A stretch of 64,000 nucleotides of DNA. Source: Roseiarcus sp963820775 (GTDB lineage: Bacteria; Pseudomonadota; Alphaproteobacteria; Rhizobiales; Beijerinckiaceae). The notes under the pieces are model-generated. The model was given only the letters and a program-made list of their open reading frames with translations. It was not told the DNA's origin and made no database searches. Shown here one piece after another: positions 38,168-47,595 of this stretch (positions within the stretch are counted from its first letter, which is position 1; each line of letters starts with the position of its first letter). The DNA lies in the NCBI GenBank assembly GCA_963820775.1, contig CAWGBF010000001.1:310001-374000 (forward strand). Reading direction: 5' to 3'. A program made the position numbers and the translations under genes.

Positions 38168-39052
38168 GTGGCCAGAATCAGCATCGTCCACTCGACCGAA
38201 TATGCCTATCGCAAACCGGTCGGCCTAACTCGCCACCGGGTGATGCTGCGGCCCGACGACAGCCACGATTTGCGGCTTCACCATGCCGCCCTCGATATCG
38301 ATCCCAGGCCCTCTCTCGTTCATTGGACTGACGACGCCGTCGACAATTCGATCTGTTTTCTGGAATGGCCGGCGAAGTTGAGAACGGATCGCCTCAGCAT
38401 CGTTTCGACGCTCGAATTGACCCATCACCCGGACGGACCTCCGGCGCCGGCCTATAGCCTCGATCCCGGCGCGGAGACCTTTCCGTTTGCTTATGCCGCG
38501 GAAGAGATTCCGGATCTCGCCAGTCTCGACGAACGGCAAGAGCCGGATCCCGACGGGACGGTCGACACATGGGCGCGGCGCTTCATCGGCGATAGGGGCA
38601 AGGCCCGAACGCTCGCGGTCTTCGAGGCGATGACGCACGCAATCAAGGCTGAATTCCACTACGAGGCCCGACACGAGGAGGGCACGCAGACGGCGGCCAA
38701 GACGATTGGGCTCGGATCGGGCGCCTGTCGCGATTTCGCCGTGCTGATGATGGAGGCGCTGCGCTCTTTCGGCGTCGCCACGCGCTTCGTCACCGGATAC
38801 CTGTACGACGATAAGTCGGGAACGACGCGAGGCGGCGGCAGCACGCACGCCTGGTGCAACGTCTATTTGCCGGGGGCCGGATGGATGGAATACGATCCGA
38901 CCAACGGGTTGGTCGCCGGCGCCAACCTCGTTCGCGTCGGCGTCGCCCGGTCCGCATCGCAAGCGCTGCCGATCTCAGGGGGATATGTCGGCGCTCCTGA
39001 TGATTCGATCGGGCTTAATGTGGACGTCGCTGTCCGCGCCCTGCCGATCTGA
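38168..39052 (+). CDS. transglutaminase-like cysteine protease-fold protein
   Basis: 294 residues. An N-terminal transglutaminase-associated beta domain (ISIVHSTEYAYRKPVGLTRH) is followed by the papain-like core with catalytic C187 (GSGACRDFAVLMMEALRSFG), H227 (GGGSTHAWCNVYLPG) and D243 (EYDPTNG). Such bacterial proteins are probably peptidases or amidases. The GTG at 38168, with AAGGAGT upstream, is preferred over the open frame extending to 38129. Glutaminase follows 33 bases later on the same strand. Confidence 0.85.
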   Translation: MARISIVHSTEYAYRKPVGLTRHRVMLRPDDSHDLRLHHAALDIDPRPSLVHWTDDAVDNSICFLEWPAKLRTDRLSIVSTLELTHHPDGPPAPAYSLDPGAETFPFAYAAEEIPDLASLDERQEPDPDGTVDTWARRFIGDRGKARTLAVFEAMTHAIKAEFHYEARHEEGTQTAAKTIGLGSGACRDFAVLMMEALRSFGVATRFVTGYLYDDKSGTTRGGGSTHAWCNVYLPGAGWMEYDPTNGLVAGANLVRVGVARSASQALPISGGYVGAPDDSIGLNVDVAVRALPI

Positions 39053-39085
39053 CCCGGCGCGTTGGGCGGACGAGGGGAGCGAGGG

Positions 39086-40089
39086 GTGAGTTCCGACCGG
39101 TCCGCTGGCGGTGTTGTCGAAACGCGTTATGTCTCGACCGGGCGCCTCCCGGCTCCGGATGTCGTCAGGGCGCTGGTGTCCGAAGCTCGTGAGCGCTTCG
39201 GGAAGAACAGAGACGGCCAAGTCTCCGATGTTTATCCGGCGCTGGCGAACGTTCCCAAGGATCTATTCGGTCTCTGCGTGGTCGGCGTCAGCGGGGCGAG
39301 CTATGCCAGCGGTGATTGGGACATCCCGTTCTCGATCATGAGCGTGTCGAAGCCGTTCGTGTTCGCGTTGGTCTTACAGGTTCTGGGCGCGGACGCCGCG
39401 CGCCGGCGATTGGGAGTCAATGCGACCGGCCTGCCGTTCAACTCGCTGGCGGCGGTCGAGCGCAGCGAGGACGGGCGAACGAATCCAATGGTCAATTCTG
39501 GCGCCATCGCTGCGGCAAGCCTCCTCCTGGTTCGACGCTCGAGGAACAACGGCGATTCATACTCGACGGCTTGTCGCGATTTGCGGGTCGCGGGCTCGCG
39601 ATGAACGAGGCCGTCTTCACTTCGGCGAGCCAAAGCAATTCTCGCAATCAGGCGATTGGCCAATTGCTTCGCAATTGCGGGCAAATCTCCGTGGAGCCCG
39701 CCCATGCGGTCGAGCTCTATACAAGGCAATGCTCGCTCAACGTGACGGCGAAGGATCTCGCCGTCATGGGCGCGACGCTCGCCGATGGCGGCGTCAACCC
39801 GCTCACCCGGAAGCGCGTCGGCGATGCGGAGACCTGCAAGTTCACCTTAGCAGTCATGGCGAGGACGGGCCTGTACGAAACGTCGGGGGACTGGCTCTAC
39901 GACGTCGGTTTGCCGGGCAAGAGCGGAATCGGCGGCGGGATCGTGACGGTCTCCCCAGGCAAGGGAGGGTTCGGCGCCTTCGCGCCGCCGCTCGACGAGG
40001 CAGGCAATAGCGTCAAGGGGCAATTGGCCGCGCGCTACCTTTCGGAGCGCCTGGGCCTCAGCCTGATTGCATCGCAGGCGGAAGTATGA
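39086..40089 (+). pseudogene. glsA: glutaminase, one frameshift
   Basis: Hydrolyses glutamine to glutamate and ammonia (serine-dependent beta-lactamase-like fold). The active-site motif FSIMSVSKPF with Ser and Lys is present, then MVNSGAIAAASLL. After a missing base in CTCCTCCTGG (39521-39530) the frame resumes GSTLEEQRRFILDGLSRFAG and runs through SNSRNQAIGQLL and GKSGIGGGIV to 40089. Restoring one C gives a full-length protein of about 334 residues. GTG 39086 has GGAG eight bases upstream. It pairs with the glutamate symporter gene next door. Confidence 0.85.
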
Positions 40090-40132
40090 AGTCCGCGTTC
40101 TTTGCGCCTAAACACGCGACGGCGACCCCGCG

Positions 40133-41338
40133 ATGACGGCCATTCAAGTACCCGGGCTGCTCACGTTCACAATCGCCATTCTCGTGTTCTTCGCCGGCGC
40201 CGGGCTCAACAGTGTGATTGAGCCGCTGCGGCGCTGGAACATTCCCGAGCCGGTGACGGGAGGTTTGCTCGCGGCCGCGGCGACGCTGCTGGCCTATGTT
40301 GTGCTCGGCGTTAAGATCAGCTTCACGCTCGACGCGCGCGACATGCTGCTGCTCTATTTTTTCACCGGAATCGGCCTCAACGCCAGACTCGGCGATCTCA
40401 TTTCCGGCGGCCGTCCGCTCCTCGTCCTGCTTGCCCTGACCCTGGTATATCTGGTGATCCAGAATCTGATCGCGGCTGGGAGCGTCGCCGCGCTCGGTCT
40501 GCCCAAGGGGATCACGCCGTTCGTAGGTTCCGCCTCGCTCATCGGCGGCCACGGCACCACGATCGCCTGGGCGCCGATCATCACCCAACGCTTTGGCATC
40601 GCGAATGCGCTCGAAGTCGGCATCGCGACGGCGACGCTCGGGCTGGTCGTCGCAAGTCTGGTCGGCGGCCCGATCGCGGGCTTCCTCATCTCGCGCCATC
40701 ATCTCAGCGGACCGCCAGCGCCCGACCCAGTCGTCGGCCTGCCTGACGACCACGAAGACAAGCTCGTCGACGATCTGAGCCATGTCACCCTTCTGCGCAC
40801 GCTGCTCACGCTCAATGTGGTGATCCTGATCGGTTATGCGTTGGACGAGGTGGTCGCGGAGACCGGGATCAAACTGCCGTTGTTCGTGATCTGCCTACTG
40901 GTCGGCATCGTCGCCACGAATACGATTCCCCGCCTCGTTCCAGGTGCCGAATGGCCGACGCGGTCGCGCGCGTTGGCGTTGATCTCCGACCTGTCGCTCA
41001 ACGTCTTCCTGGCGATGTCGCTGATGAGCATGCAGCTCTGGACGCTTGGCGGGCTCGGACTGGCGCTGGTCATGGTGCTGGCGGTCCAGACAATCACGGC
41101 GGTCGCCTATATCGTCTTTGTCGTCTTCCCTGCGATGGGCCGAAACTATCAGGCCGCCGTGATCTCGGCCGGATTCACCGGCGTCAGCCTCGGCGCGACA
41201 CCGACCGCCACCGCCGATATGACGGCGGTGACCAAGTTGCACGGCGCCTGCGCGCAGGCCTTCATCATCCTGCCGCTGGTCTCGGCTTTTTTCATCGACA
41301 TTGCGAACGCGGCGGCAATCGGATTCATGGCGCGCTGA
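40133..41338 (+). CDS. gltS: sodium/glutamate symporter
   Basis: 401 residues with about ten membrane segments and the GltS family features: an N-terminal pair of helices (LLTFTIAILVFFAGAGLNSV), the re-entrant region VGSASLIGGHGTTIAWAPII and its pseudo-symmetric copy SAGFTGVSLGATPTATADMT. It takes up glutamate with Na+. Its place directly after glutaminase suggests the two share a role in glutamine/glutamate use. Confidence 0.93.
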   Translation: MTAIQVPGLLTFTIAILVFFAGAGLNSVIEPLRRWNIPEPVTGGLLAAAATLLAYVVLGVKISFTLDARDMLLLYFFTGIGLNARLGDLISGGRPLLVLLALTLVYLVIQNLIAAGSVAALGLPKGITPFVGSASLIGGHGTTIAWAPIITQRFGIANALEVGIATATLGLVVASLVGGPIAGFLISRHHLSGPPAPDPVVGLPDDHEDKLVDDLSHVTLLRTLLTLNVVILIGYALDEVVAETGIKLPLFVICLLVGIVATNTIPRLVPGAEWPTRSRALALISDLSLNVFLAMSLMSMQLWTLGGLGLALVMVLAVQTITAVAYIVFVVFPAMGRNYQAAVISAGFTGVSLGATPTATADMTAVTKLHGACAQAFIILPLVSAFFIDIANAAAIGFMAR

Positions 41339-41348
41339 ACGGTGGAAG

Positions 41349-42344
41349 CTACCCCGCCTTTTTCCGTGCGCCGGGTTTTTGCGCGGTCTGTTTCTCTGGC
41401 GCTTCCTTGGCGGGCGCGCCGCCCGCAATCGGCAGCAGCATCTCGCGTTGGTCCGAGTTGCCTTTCGCCCCCCGCTTGCTCTTTGGCGCGGCAGCAGGCT
41501 TTGTCGCCGCGGCCGGCGCCGCTGGCGCTTGCTTGATGGCTGCCGTGTTCGGCGCCTCCTCTTTCGCTTTGTCGATGCTCTGGCGCAGCGCCGCCATCAG
41601 GTCCGTGCCGGCGACAATCCTCGGCATGGGTCGCTGCTTGGCGATCGGCATCCCCGCCTTCTTCTCGTTAAGCATGGTCACGATCGCCTCTTCATAGCGG
41701 TCGTGGAATTTCGAGGGGTCGAACGTTGCCGCTTTGCTTTCGAGAATATGCTCGGCGAGAGTCAGCATGTCCTTTGGAATTTGGATCTCGCCGATGTCGC
41801 CGAAATAGATCGTCTCGTCTCGAATCTCGTAAGGGTACCTAAGCGTGGTGCCGAGCAGGCCCTTTCCCCGCGGCTGGAGCATGATCACGCGCTCGCGCTT
41901 GGACAGCACCACCCGCCCCAACGCGACCATGCCCTTGCCGAGCATGGCGTCGCGGATGACCGCAAAGGCCTCAAGCGCAACCTTGTTCTCCGGAACGAGA
42001 TAATACGGGCTGTCGATATAGCGTTCGTCAACTTCGGATTTCGGCACGAAGCTATCGATGTCGATCGTGTGGCTGCTCTCGATCGCAATGGCGTCGAGTT
42101 CTTCGTCCTCAACCTGCAGATAGACGCCTTTATCGACTTCGTAGCCGCGCCCCTTGTCGTCGGGATCTATAGGATCGCCCGTGCCTTCGTCGACCAACTG
42201 CTGACGAAGGCGATTGCCAGTTTTCTTGTTGATTTGCCGGAACGCGACTCGGTCGCCCGATGATGTCGCCGTGTAAAGCGCGATCGGGCACGAGACGAGG
42301 GAAAGCTTGAGGTATCCCTTCCAGTAGGGGCGCGGGGGGGCCAT
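41349..42344 (-). CDS. ku: Ku protein of bacterial non-homologous end joining
   Basis: A DNA-end-binding homodimer that recruits LigD. The 331 residues comprise the Ku core (PRPYWKGYLKLSLVSCPIAL; YLVPENKVALEAFAVIRDAM; DMLTLAEHILESKAATFDPS) and an Ala/Pro/Lys-rich C-terminal tail of about 65 residues, which in bacterial Ku helps DNA binding and threading. No LigD gene is in the window. It is convergent with gltS, ten bases apart. Confidence 0.95.
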   Translation of the reverse strand: MAPPRPYWKGYLKLSLVSCPIALYTATSSGDRVAFRQINKKTGNRLRQQLVDEGTGDPIDPDDKGRGYEVDKGVYLQVEDEELDAIAIESSHTIDIDSFVPKSEVDERYIDSPYYLVPENKVALEAFAVIRDAMLGKGMVALGRVVLSKRERVIMLQPRGKGLLGTTLRYPYEIRDETIYFGDIGEIQIPKDMLTLAEHILESKAATFDPSKFHDRYEEAIVTMLNEKKAGMPIAKQRPMPRIVAGTDLMAALRQSIDKAKEEAPNTAAIKQAPAAPAAATKPAAAPKSKRGAKGNSDQREMLLPIAGGAPAKEAPEKQTAQKPGARKKAG

Positions 42345-42503
42345 GGGAACTCCTACTCAACGCTAACAACGATCCCTTTATAACACGCCGAACGCCGCTC
42401 CGGTCCAGCTTGGAAAGGATTCTTTAACCAAGGTCCCGCAGCGAGCCCGGCGGCGGGCGCAGCGGCCAGCGCCTCGCCGTACCGGCGCAGCGCGTTCGAA
42501 TGT

Positions 42504-43178
42504 TCAACGAACCGGAGCGACCACAATCGATGTGCGTTGGCAGGTGTGACGCGCGACCTTCCGACAGACGGCGTAAGACGAGAGATCCTTCGCCAGGCAA
42601 AAGCGCACGTCGACCAGTTCGCCGTTGCTGCAGCTGATCGCCATACTGTCAGGATGCAGATTGGCGTTGGCCGTCATGAAGGCCTGCTCGATCTCCTCAG
42701 GAGCCATTTTCAATTGTTCGCTCGGCGCCTGGAACATTGGAGGGATATTCAAGCGCGTCCGCACGCTGCGCACGGTCCCGAAATAGTCATGCGCGCTAAG
42801 GCCCGTGCAAGTGCCATGCTTGCGGTATTCGTAGGCCGCGAGGCGATCGTTGGGGTAGACGCCATGCTGGTCCGCAAGATCGTCAGGCGTGGCGTCATGG
42901 CCGAGGCAAGACTCGGGGTTCGGACGATATTCATTATTCGGCCAAAGGCCGTGGACGACGAACCCGTCGCCGGAGCCTTCCGCGCATTCTGGCGACGATG
43001 TCTCTTTACCGCCAAGATCACAGAAGCCAGGCGCCCATGACAGCGTCATCACGTAATAGTCGAACTGTGTGGTCGCGACGGGCGGAGAGGAAGGGGCGGT
43101 CTGCGCGATAGCCCCTATTGGCGCGCCAGCCGACGCGAGCGCCAAGCTCAAAGCCAAATTGAGCGCCAAACGCGGCAT
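42504..43178 (-). CDS. ribonuclease T2-family protein
   Basis: A secreted, non-specific endoribonuclease of 224 residues with a signal peptide (ALNLALSLALASAGAPIGAI). Catalytic region I is FVVHGLWPN with H76. Region II reads YEYRKHGTC with E117, K120 and H121, where Tyr replaces the usual leading His. Six or more cysteines suggest disulphides in the periplasm. It follows an unknown secreted protein gene on the same strand. Confidence 0.9.
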   Translation of the reverse strand: MPRLALNLALSLALASAGAPIGAIAQTAPSSPPVATTQFDYYVMTLSWAPGFCDLGGKETSSPECAEGSGDGFVVHGLWPNNEYRPNPESCLGHDATPDDLADQHGVYPNDRLAAYEYRKHGTCTGLSAHDYFGTVRSVRTRLNIPPMFQAPSEQLKMAPEEIEQAFMTANANLHPDSMAISCSNGELVDVRFCLAKDLSSYAVCRKVARHTCQRTSIVVAPVR

Positions 43179-43208
43179 CCGACGTCCCGCCTTCAGCCTG
43201 GGCGTCGG

Positions 43209-43727
43209 TCAGTAGTGCGCTCTGATGCCGTATTCGGCGAGCCACTTGGACTTGCCCATTTCCCGCTCGAGGATGGGCCGGATGACCTCGCAATCGGGCG
43301 CATAGGCGAAGGTCGGATCAATGCCGACGACGCACCACTCGACGCCCCAGGTATTTCCGATGATCCCCAGTTGCGTTCCCACGGCGTAAACGACGGTCCG
43401 CTCCTTCCGATCTGACATTGCGGCGCGAGCGACGCAATAGCGGCGTGGAATGTAGGACAGTCCGTTGGATCGGAAACCGATCTCGCGGACGTGATCGAAG
43501 CCGGCGATCGCCAGGTCTGAATTCCAAAATTCGCGCTGGGTTCCAAAAAACCGTCCGCTGATCGTCGACAGGACGCCGCTGTCGTCGCAGGGAGGCATAT
43601 CGTTGAAAAACGGCGCCCAACGCGCCTCAGCCGGCGTGTCGTACAGGTTGAGCTGGGCCGGGCCGCCCCCGGCGCGCGCGAGCGGAACGAGCAGAAAAAA
43701 GGCCATGAGACCGAAGATCGTTCTCTT
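43209..43727 (-). CDS. secreted protein of unknown function
   Basis: About 172 residues from a TTG at 43727, with AGGGGAG eight bases upstream; the longer open frame to 43790 has no better site. A signal peptide (KRTIFGLMAFFLLVPLARA) is followed by a domain with four cysteines (PPCDDSGVLSTI; RRYCVARA; EWCVVG; APDCEVI). I do not recognise the family. It lies 30 bases upstream of the RNase T2 gene, so the two are probably co-transcribed and perhaps both work in the periplasm. Confidence 0.65.
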   Translation of the reverse strand, partial: KRTIFGLMAFFLLVPLARAGGGPAQLNLYDTPAEARWAPFFNDMPPCDDSGVLSTISGRFFGTQREFWNSDLAIAGFDHVREIGFRSNGLSYIPRRYCVARAAMSDRKERTVVYAVGTQLGIIGNTWGVEWCVVGIDPTFAYAPDCEVIRPILEREMGKSKWLAEYGIRAHY

Positions 43728-43899
43728 CAACGCCGTTGCTCCCCTCTGCGAATCAACTCCCCGGCGTGCGCCGCTTGAGCTTCGCCACAATGACGCTCGG
43801 CGCGCGGCAAATCAAGCCAGAGCGAAGGTCTTCGACCGCCCGATCCGGTCCCGCCTCCCCGGCAGATCAAGTGGGGTCGACGCCTTCGCTCCCGGCGCC

Positions 43900-44388
43900 T
43901 CAAGAGAGGCGGCGCTTGATCTCGCTAATTTCGTGCGCCACCAGATCAGCTCCGGCGGACCCCTTCATCTGGTCGGTAAGCAAGATTTCCGCCGCCTTGG
44001 CGGCATACTCCGCCGCAGCGCCGCGAACCTCGGCCAACGCCTGCGCTTCAGCGAGCGCGATCTTGGCCTCGGCTTGCTTGGTGCGCCGGGCGATGAATTC
44101 CTTCAGCCGCTCGGCGGCCTCAACGCCCAATTGCTCAGCTTGGGCCCGCGCTTCGGCAATGATGGCGGCGGCGCTCGCCTCCGCTTCGGCGGACTTTTTC
44201 TCGAAGCTCGCCAGTAGCGCGGTCGCCTCCTGGCGGAGCTTGGCGGCTTGAGCAAGTTCGCCCGCAATCGCTTCGCCGCGAGCGTCGAGCGCCTTGAGCA
44301 CCATCCGAGGGACGCCAAGATAAATGAGAACGCCAACGAAGACGAGGAAGCCTAGAAGGACGAAGAACTCCGCATCATAGTCCATCAT
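43900..44388 (-). CDS. atpF: ATP synthase F0 subunit b
   Basis: The peripheral-stalk subunit of F1F0-ATPase. 162 residues: one N-terminal membrane helix (FFVLLGFLVFVGVLIYLGVP) then a long Ala/Glu-rich coiled coil. It is the last gene of the F0 operon, overlapping the b' gene by four bases. Confidence 0.9.
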   Translation of the reverse strand: MMDYDAEFFVLLGFLVFVGVLIYLGVPRMVLKALDARGEAIAGELAQAAKLRQEATALLASFEKKSAEAEASAAAIIAEARAQAEQLGVEAAERLKEFIARRTKQAEAKIALAEAQALAEVRGAAAEYAAKAAEILLTDQMKGSAGADLVAHEISEIKRRLS

Positions 44389-44972
44389 GCGGCTCCGCTT
44401 AGCGAGCTGACGGAACTGACGGCGGCCGCGATCGACGATGGATCAGCAGGACGTCCTCCAAGACGCTCAACGATCGCCCCTGCAGCGTCGCGCGCCACCT
44501 CCGCGACATTCGCCATAGCGTCGGCGCGCGTCTTGGCGATCTCGCGCTCAGCGTCAGTGAGCTTGGCTGCGAGCTCGTCCTCGAGCGCCTGCCGCTTGGC
44601 CTGCGCATCCGCCGCCGCGGCGTCACGAGCAGCCTGGGCGAGGCTTTGCGCCTTCGCGCGCGCCTCGGCCAATGTTTTTTCATGCGCAGCCGCCGCCGCG
44701 TCGGCCTTCTGCTGCATCGCCGTCGCTTCGTCGAGGTCGCCCGCGATCCGGGCTTTGCGGCCCTCGATCACGGCGCCGAGCTGCGGCAAGCCCCGCTTGG
44801 ACAGGTACCAATAGAGAAAGCCAAAGGCGATCGCGAACCATACGAGTTGCGACGGAAACGTGCCGGCGTCGAAGGGCGGAAAGTTCGAATGCGCGCCGCC
44901 GTCCTGACCGACCTGCGTCTGTGTCGCGTCAGGGCCCGTCGCCGATCCCCCGGTCAAATCCTTGGTAGTCAC
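44385..44972 (-). CDS. ATP synthase F0 subunit b' (second b-type stalk subunit)
   Basis: 195 residues: a Gly/Gln-rich N-terminus, a membrane helix (SQLVWFAIAFGFLYWYLSKR) and a coiled coil. Alphaproteobacteria, like phototrophs, carry two different b subunits; this is the longer b' form, located between atpE and atpF as in other Rhizobiales. Confidence 0.88.
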   Translation of the reverse strand: MTTKDLTGGSATGPDATQTQVGQDGGAHSNFPPFDAGTFPSQLVWFAIAFGFLYWYLSKRGLPQLGAVIEGRKARIAGDLDEATAMQQKADAAAAAHEKTLAEARAKAQSLAQAARDAAAADAQAKRQALEDELAAKLTDAEREIAKTRADAMANVAEVARDAAGAIVERLGGRPADPSSIAAAVSSVSSLSGAA

Positions 44973-45012
44973 GCCAAGCGCCCTCTCACAAAGCGAGCCG
45001 AACTCTGGCCTG

Positions 45013-45252
45013 TCACACCGCGAACAGCAACAGGAACGCGATCAGAAGCGCGAAGATGCCGAGCGCCTCGGTCACTGCGAAGCCGAAAATCAGGCGGCCG
45101 AACTGGCCTTCAACCGCCGACGGATTGCGCAGCGCGCCGTTCAGGAACTGGCCGAACAGCGTGCCGACGCCGATGCCGGCGGCCCCGGTTCCGATGGCGG
45201 CGAGGCCGGCACCGACATATTTTGCGGCGATGGCGAGTTCATGCGGTTCCAT
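45013..45252 (-). CDS. atpE: ATP synthase F0 subunit c
   Basis: The proton-carrying rotor ring subunit, 79 residues forming a helical hairpin. The first helix is Gly-rich (GAGLAAIGTGAAGIGVG), the polar loop is RNPSA, and the proton-binding carboxylate is E62 in FAVTEALGIFALLIAF. ATG 45252 has AAGGAG upstream. No Na+-type ligand set is seen, so H+ is the likely ion. Confidence 0.95.
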   Translation of the reverse strand: MEPHELAIAAKYVGAGLAAIGTGAAGIGVGTLFGQFLNGALRNPSAVEGQFGRLIFGFAVTEALGIFALLIAFLLLFAV

Positions 45253-45300
45253 TCGTCACTCCTTATTTCGTTTCTGGAAGCATTCCGATTGATCGGAAGG

Positions 45301-46071
45301 TTAATGCCCGCCGGGATGGACCGCGTCGTTGAGATACATGCAAGTCAACATCGCGAACACGTAAGCTTGCAGGAAGGCGACGAGGAGTTCGAGGGCGAAC
45401 AGCCCGATCGTCATCAAGAAGGGCAGCACCGCGAAGGCCTTGAAGACTGCGCCCGCCCCAAGAAGCATGACGACAAACGCGCCGAAAACGTTGAGCGTGA
45501 TATGGCCGGCGAGCATATTGGCGAACAAGCGCACCGAGTGGCTGACCGGGCGCACAAAAAAGGAAAAGACCTCGATCGCCACCACCAACGGAAGGATGTA
45601 GATCGGCACATCCGGCGGCACGAACACTTTGAAAAACTGCGCTCCGTGATCCGTGATTCCTACGATCACGACGGTGAAAAAGACCATCAGCGCCAAGGCG
45701 GCGGTGATGATGAGCTGGCTCGTGACCGTGAACGAGTAGGGAACGAAGCCGATCAGGTTGGACAACAAAACGAAGAAAAAGATCGCGAACACAAACGGAA
45801 AAAACCGCATCCCCGACTCGCCGGCGGAGGAGCGCACCATGCCGGCCACGAATTCATAGGCCATTTCGGCCATGGCCTGCAGGCGTCCCGGCACGCCGGA
45901 GCCTCCTCGCGCGCCGATCGCGACCAAAAGGCAGGTGAGTGCGACGGCGAGCAACATGAAGAGGCCCGAATTGGTCAGGGAGACATCGTGGCCCGCGACC
46001 TGAATCGAGACGACAGGGTGCAGGGCAAACTGTTCGATCGGATTGATCGCCGGTCCCGACTTTGTCGCCAC
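45301..46071 (-). CDS. atpB: ATP synthase F0 subunit a
   Basis: The stator channel subunit, 256 residues with about six membrane segments. The essential arginine lies in SHSVRLFANMLAGHITLNVF, the proton-path motif of family members. GTG start at 46071. About 160 bases without a gene separate it from atpI. Confidence 0.94.
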   Translation of the reverse strand: MATKSGPAINPIEQFALHPVVSIQVAGHDVSLTNSGLFMLLAVALTCLLVAIGARGGSGVPGRLQAMAEMAYEFVAGMVRSSAGESGMRFFPFVFAIFFFVLLSNLIGFVPYSFTVTSQLIITAALALMVFFTVVIVGITDHGAQFFKVFVPPDVPIYILPLVVAIEVFSFFVRPVSHSVRLFANMLAGHITLNVFGAFVVMLLGAGAVFKAFAVLPFLMTIGLFALELLVAFLQAYVFAMLTCMYLNDAVHPGGH

Positions 46072-46293
46072 GTCCTCTAGTCCTCGTCGTCGTCCGCCTC
46101 GTTGCGAGGCTAAAGCGCCCCGCCAGCGGCTCCGCGCCCCCCCAACGAGGCGTCGTCCCGTTCGGCTCGGAGAGCCGAGCGCCGCACGTCTTTATCCGGC
46201 GAGTTTGCGCGAGACAAGGGCGAATCGCGCTTCATTGAGGCCGTTTTGGCGAAGTCAGCCGGATCACGTTCCAGATCCCCGCCGCGACGCCAA

Positions 46294-46578
46294 TCAAAAA
46301 AAAACAATCAGAAACGCAGGATTGGTATGGAGCGCGCGATCGAGAACCCAGCCGATCCCCAGGCCGATGATCACCGCCGAGACGAACTCGCTGCCAGCGC
46401 GCAGGCCGAGCGACATCGCAGAGCCCGTCCCATCGGGCTTAGTATTGGACTCCGGCGCTGCGCTTGGTTGTGCGGTCGGACGCGGCCCGGCTCGGCCCTT
46501 CAGTTCGGCCGACAGCCGATTCAGTCGCGCACGCAGCGCCGCGGCCTCATCGTCGGGATCTCCCGGGTCCGAACTCAT
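46294..46578 (-). CDS. atpI: AtpI/AtpZ-family protein, apparently cut by a homopolymer indel
   Basis: A small membrane protein thought to aid c-ring assembly or Mg2+ handling for the ATP synthase; first gene of the F0 operon. ATG 46578 has GGGAGGG upstream. The Arg/Ala-rich N-terminus leads to one membrane segment (SEFVSAVIIGLGIGWVLDRA) and the second begins PAFLIVFF, where the frame stops at 46294. A run of nine A (46296-46304) lies exactly there. With ten, the frame would continue LIGVAAGIWNVIRLTSPKRP to a stop at 46232, giving the usual ~115 residues. An error in the run is likely. Confidence 0.75.
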   Translation of the reverse strand: MSSDPGDPDDEAAALRARLNRLSAELKGRAGPRPTAQPSAAPESNTKPDGTGSAMSLGLRAGSEFVSAVIIGLGIGWVLDRALHTNPAFLIVFF

Positions 46579-46669
46579 CGCCTTTCCCTCCCGGGAACCG
46601 AACAGGTCGAGCGTTTCCCGCGCCTTGTCAAATGGGCCTCCCTTGCCGCGCCGCAAAGCGAGCGCCGCC

Positions 46670-47494
46670 TCAAACTCGCGGCGGCGAGCTCTTGTCCACC
46701 CCGCCGATCGGACGGCCGTGCCGGCCGGCGCCGCCCTTGAAGCGCGCCGAGCCGGCTGACACTTCGCCGCTGGCGAGGGTCTTAAGCCCTAACCCGACTT
46801 CATTGGCGATCGCCGCAGGCCCGTTCAAATCCCACTGTTCGATCGCGGACATACGGTCGTTGCGCATCGCCGTCTGCGGAAAGCCGCTGAGCGTCTGGGC
46901 CAGCGCCAAGGCGCGGGCGAGCGCCTGGCCATCCTCGGTCACCTCATTGACGAGGCCGATGCTAAGCGCCTCCTCGGCGCTGACGACGCGGCCGGTCAGG
47001 ATTAATTCCAGCGCCCGGCCATGGCCAACAATACGCGGCAGGCGGATCGTGCCAAGATCGACGAGCGGCACGCCGAAGCGCCGGTTGAAGACGCCAAAGA
47101 TGGCGGAGCGCGCGGCGATTCTGAGATCGCACCACAGCGCAAGCTCCAGCCCACCCGCGACCGCGGGGCCTTCGATGGCGGCGATCACCGGCTTTCCGAG
47201 CGCAAGACGCGTCGGGCCCATGGGACCGAACTCGCCGTCCGCCTCGATCGGCCGCGTCTCGCCGTCGGCGATCGCCCTGAGATCGGCCCCGGCGCAGAAC
47301 GCGCCGCCGGCGCCGGTCATCACCGCAACGTCAGTGCTCGGGTCGGCGTCGAAGCGCTTGAAGGCGTCAAACAATGCGCGGGCGGTCGGGAGGTCGACGG
47401 CGTTGCGCCGCTCCGGACGGTCGATCGTCACCACAGCCACACGGCTCTCGGCGCGGGCGGAAACGGTCCCTCGTCCGTGGGTCGCCTCTTCCAT
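46670..47494 (-). CDS. enoyl-CoA hydratase/isomerase-family protein
   Basis: 274 residues of the crotonase fold, acting on acyl-CoA thioesters. The oxyanion-hole motifs are AFCAGADLRAIADG and IEGPAVAGGLELALWCDLRI; the second catalytic Glu position is GVPLVDLGTIRLPRIVG, where the usual Glu is replaced by Asp/Gly-like residues, so the exact reaction is open. The ATG at 47494 starts the conserved region; the open frame upstream to 47665 overlaps the promoter region of the divergent gene. The atpI gene starts 91 bases after its stop. Confidence 0.82.
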   Translation of the reverse strand: MEEATHGRGTVSARAESRVAVVTIDRPERRNAVDLPTARALFDAFKRFDADPSTDVAVMTGAGGAFCAGADLRAIADGETRPIEADGEFGPMGPTRLALGKPVIAAIEGPAVAGGLELALWCDLRIAARSAIFGVFNRRFGVPLVDLGTIRLPRIVGHGRALELILTGRVVSAEEALSIGLVNEVTEDGQALARALALAQTLSGFPQTAMRNDRMSAIEQWDLNGPAAIANEVGLGLKTLASGEVSAGSARFKGGAGRHGRPIGGVDKSSPPRV

Positions 47495-47595
47495 GGCCTT
47501 TTCTAGCACCAAAAAGGGCAGCGCCGTTAGCGCCGCTTGACCCTCGTCGCCGGCTCGGGCAAGGCAGGCCTCTTCTGGACCCGAATGGCCTTCGC

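Noticed and set aside
44962..46080. 372-codon plus-strand frame across atpE and atpB
   Set aside because: It lies antisense to two highly conserved ATP synthase genes and has an improbable His/Asp/Gln-rich composition.
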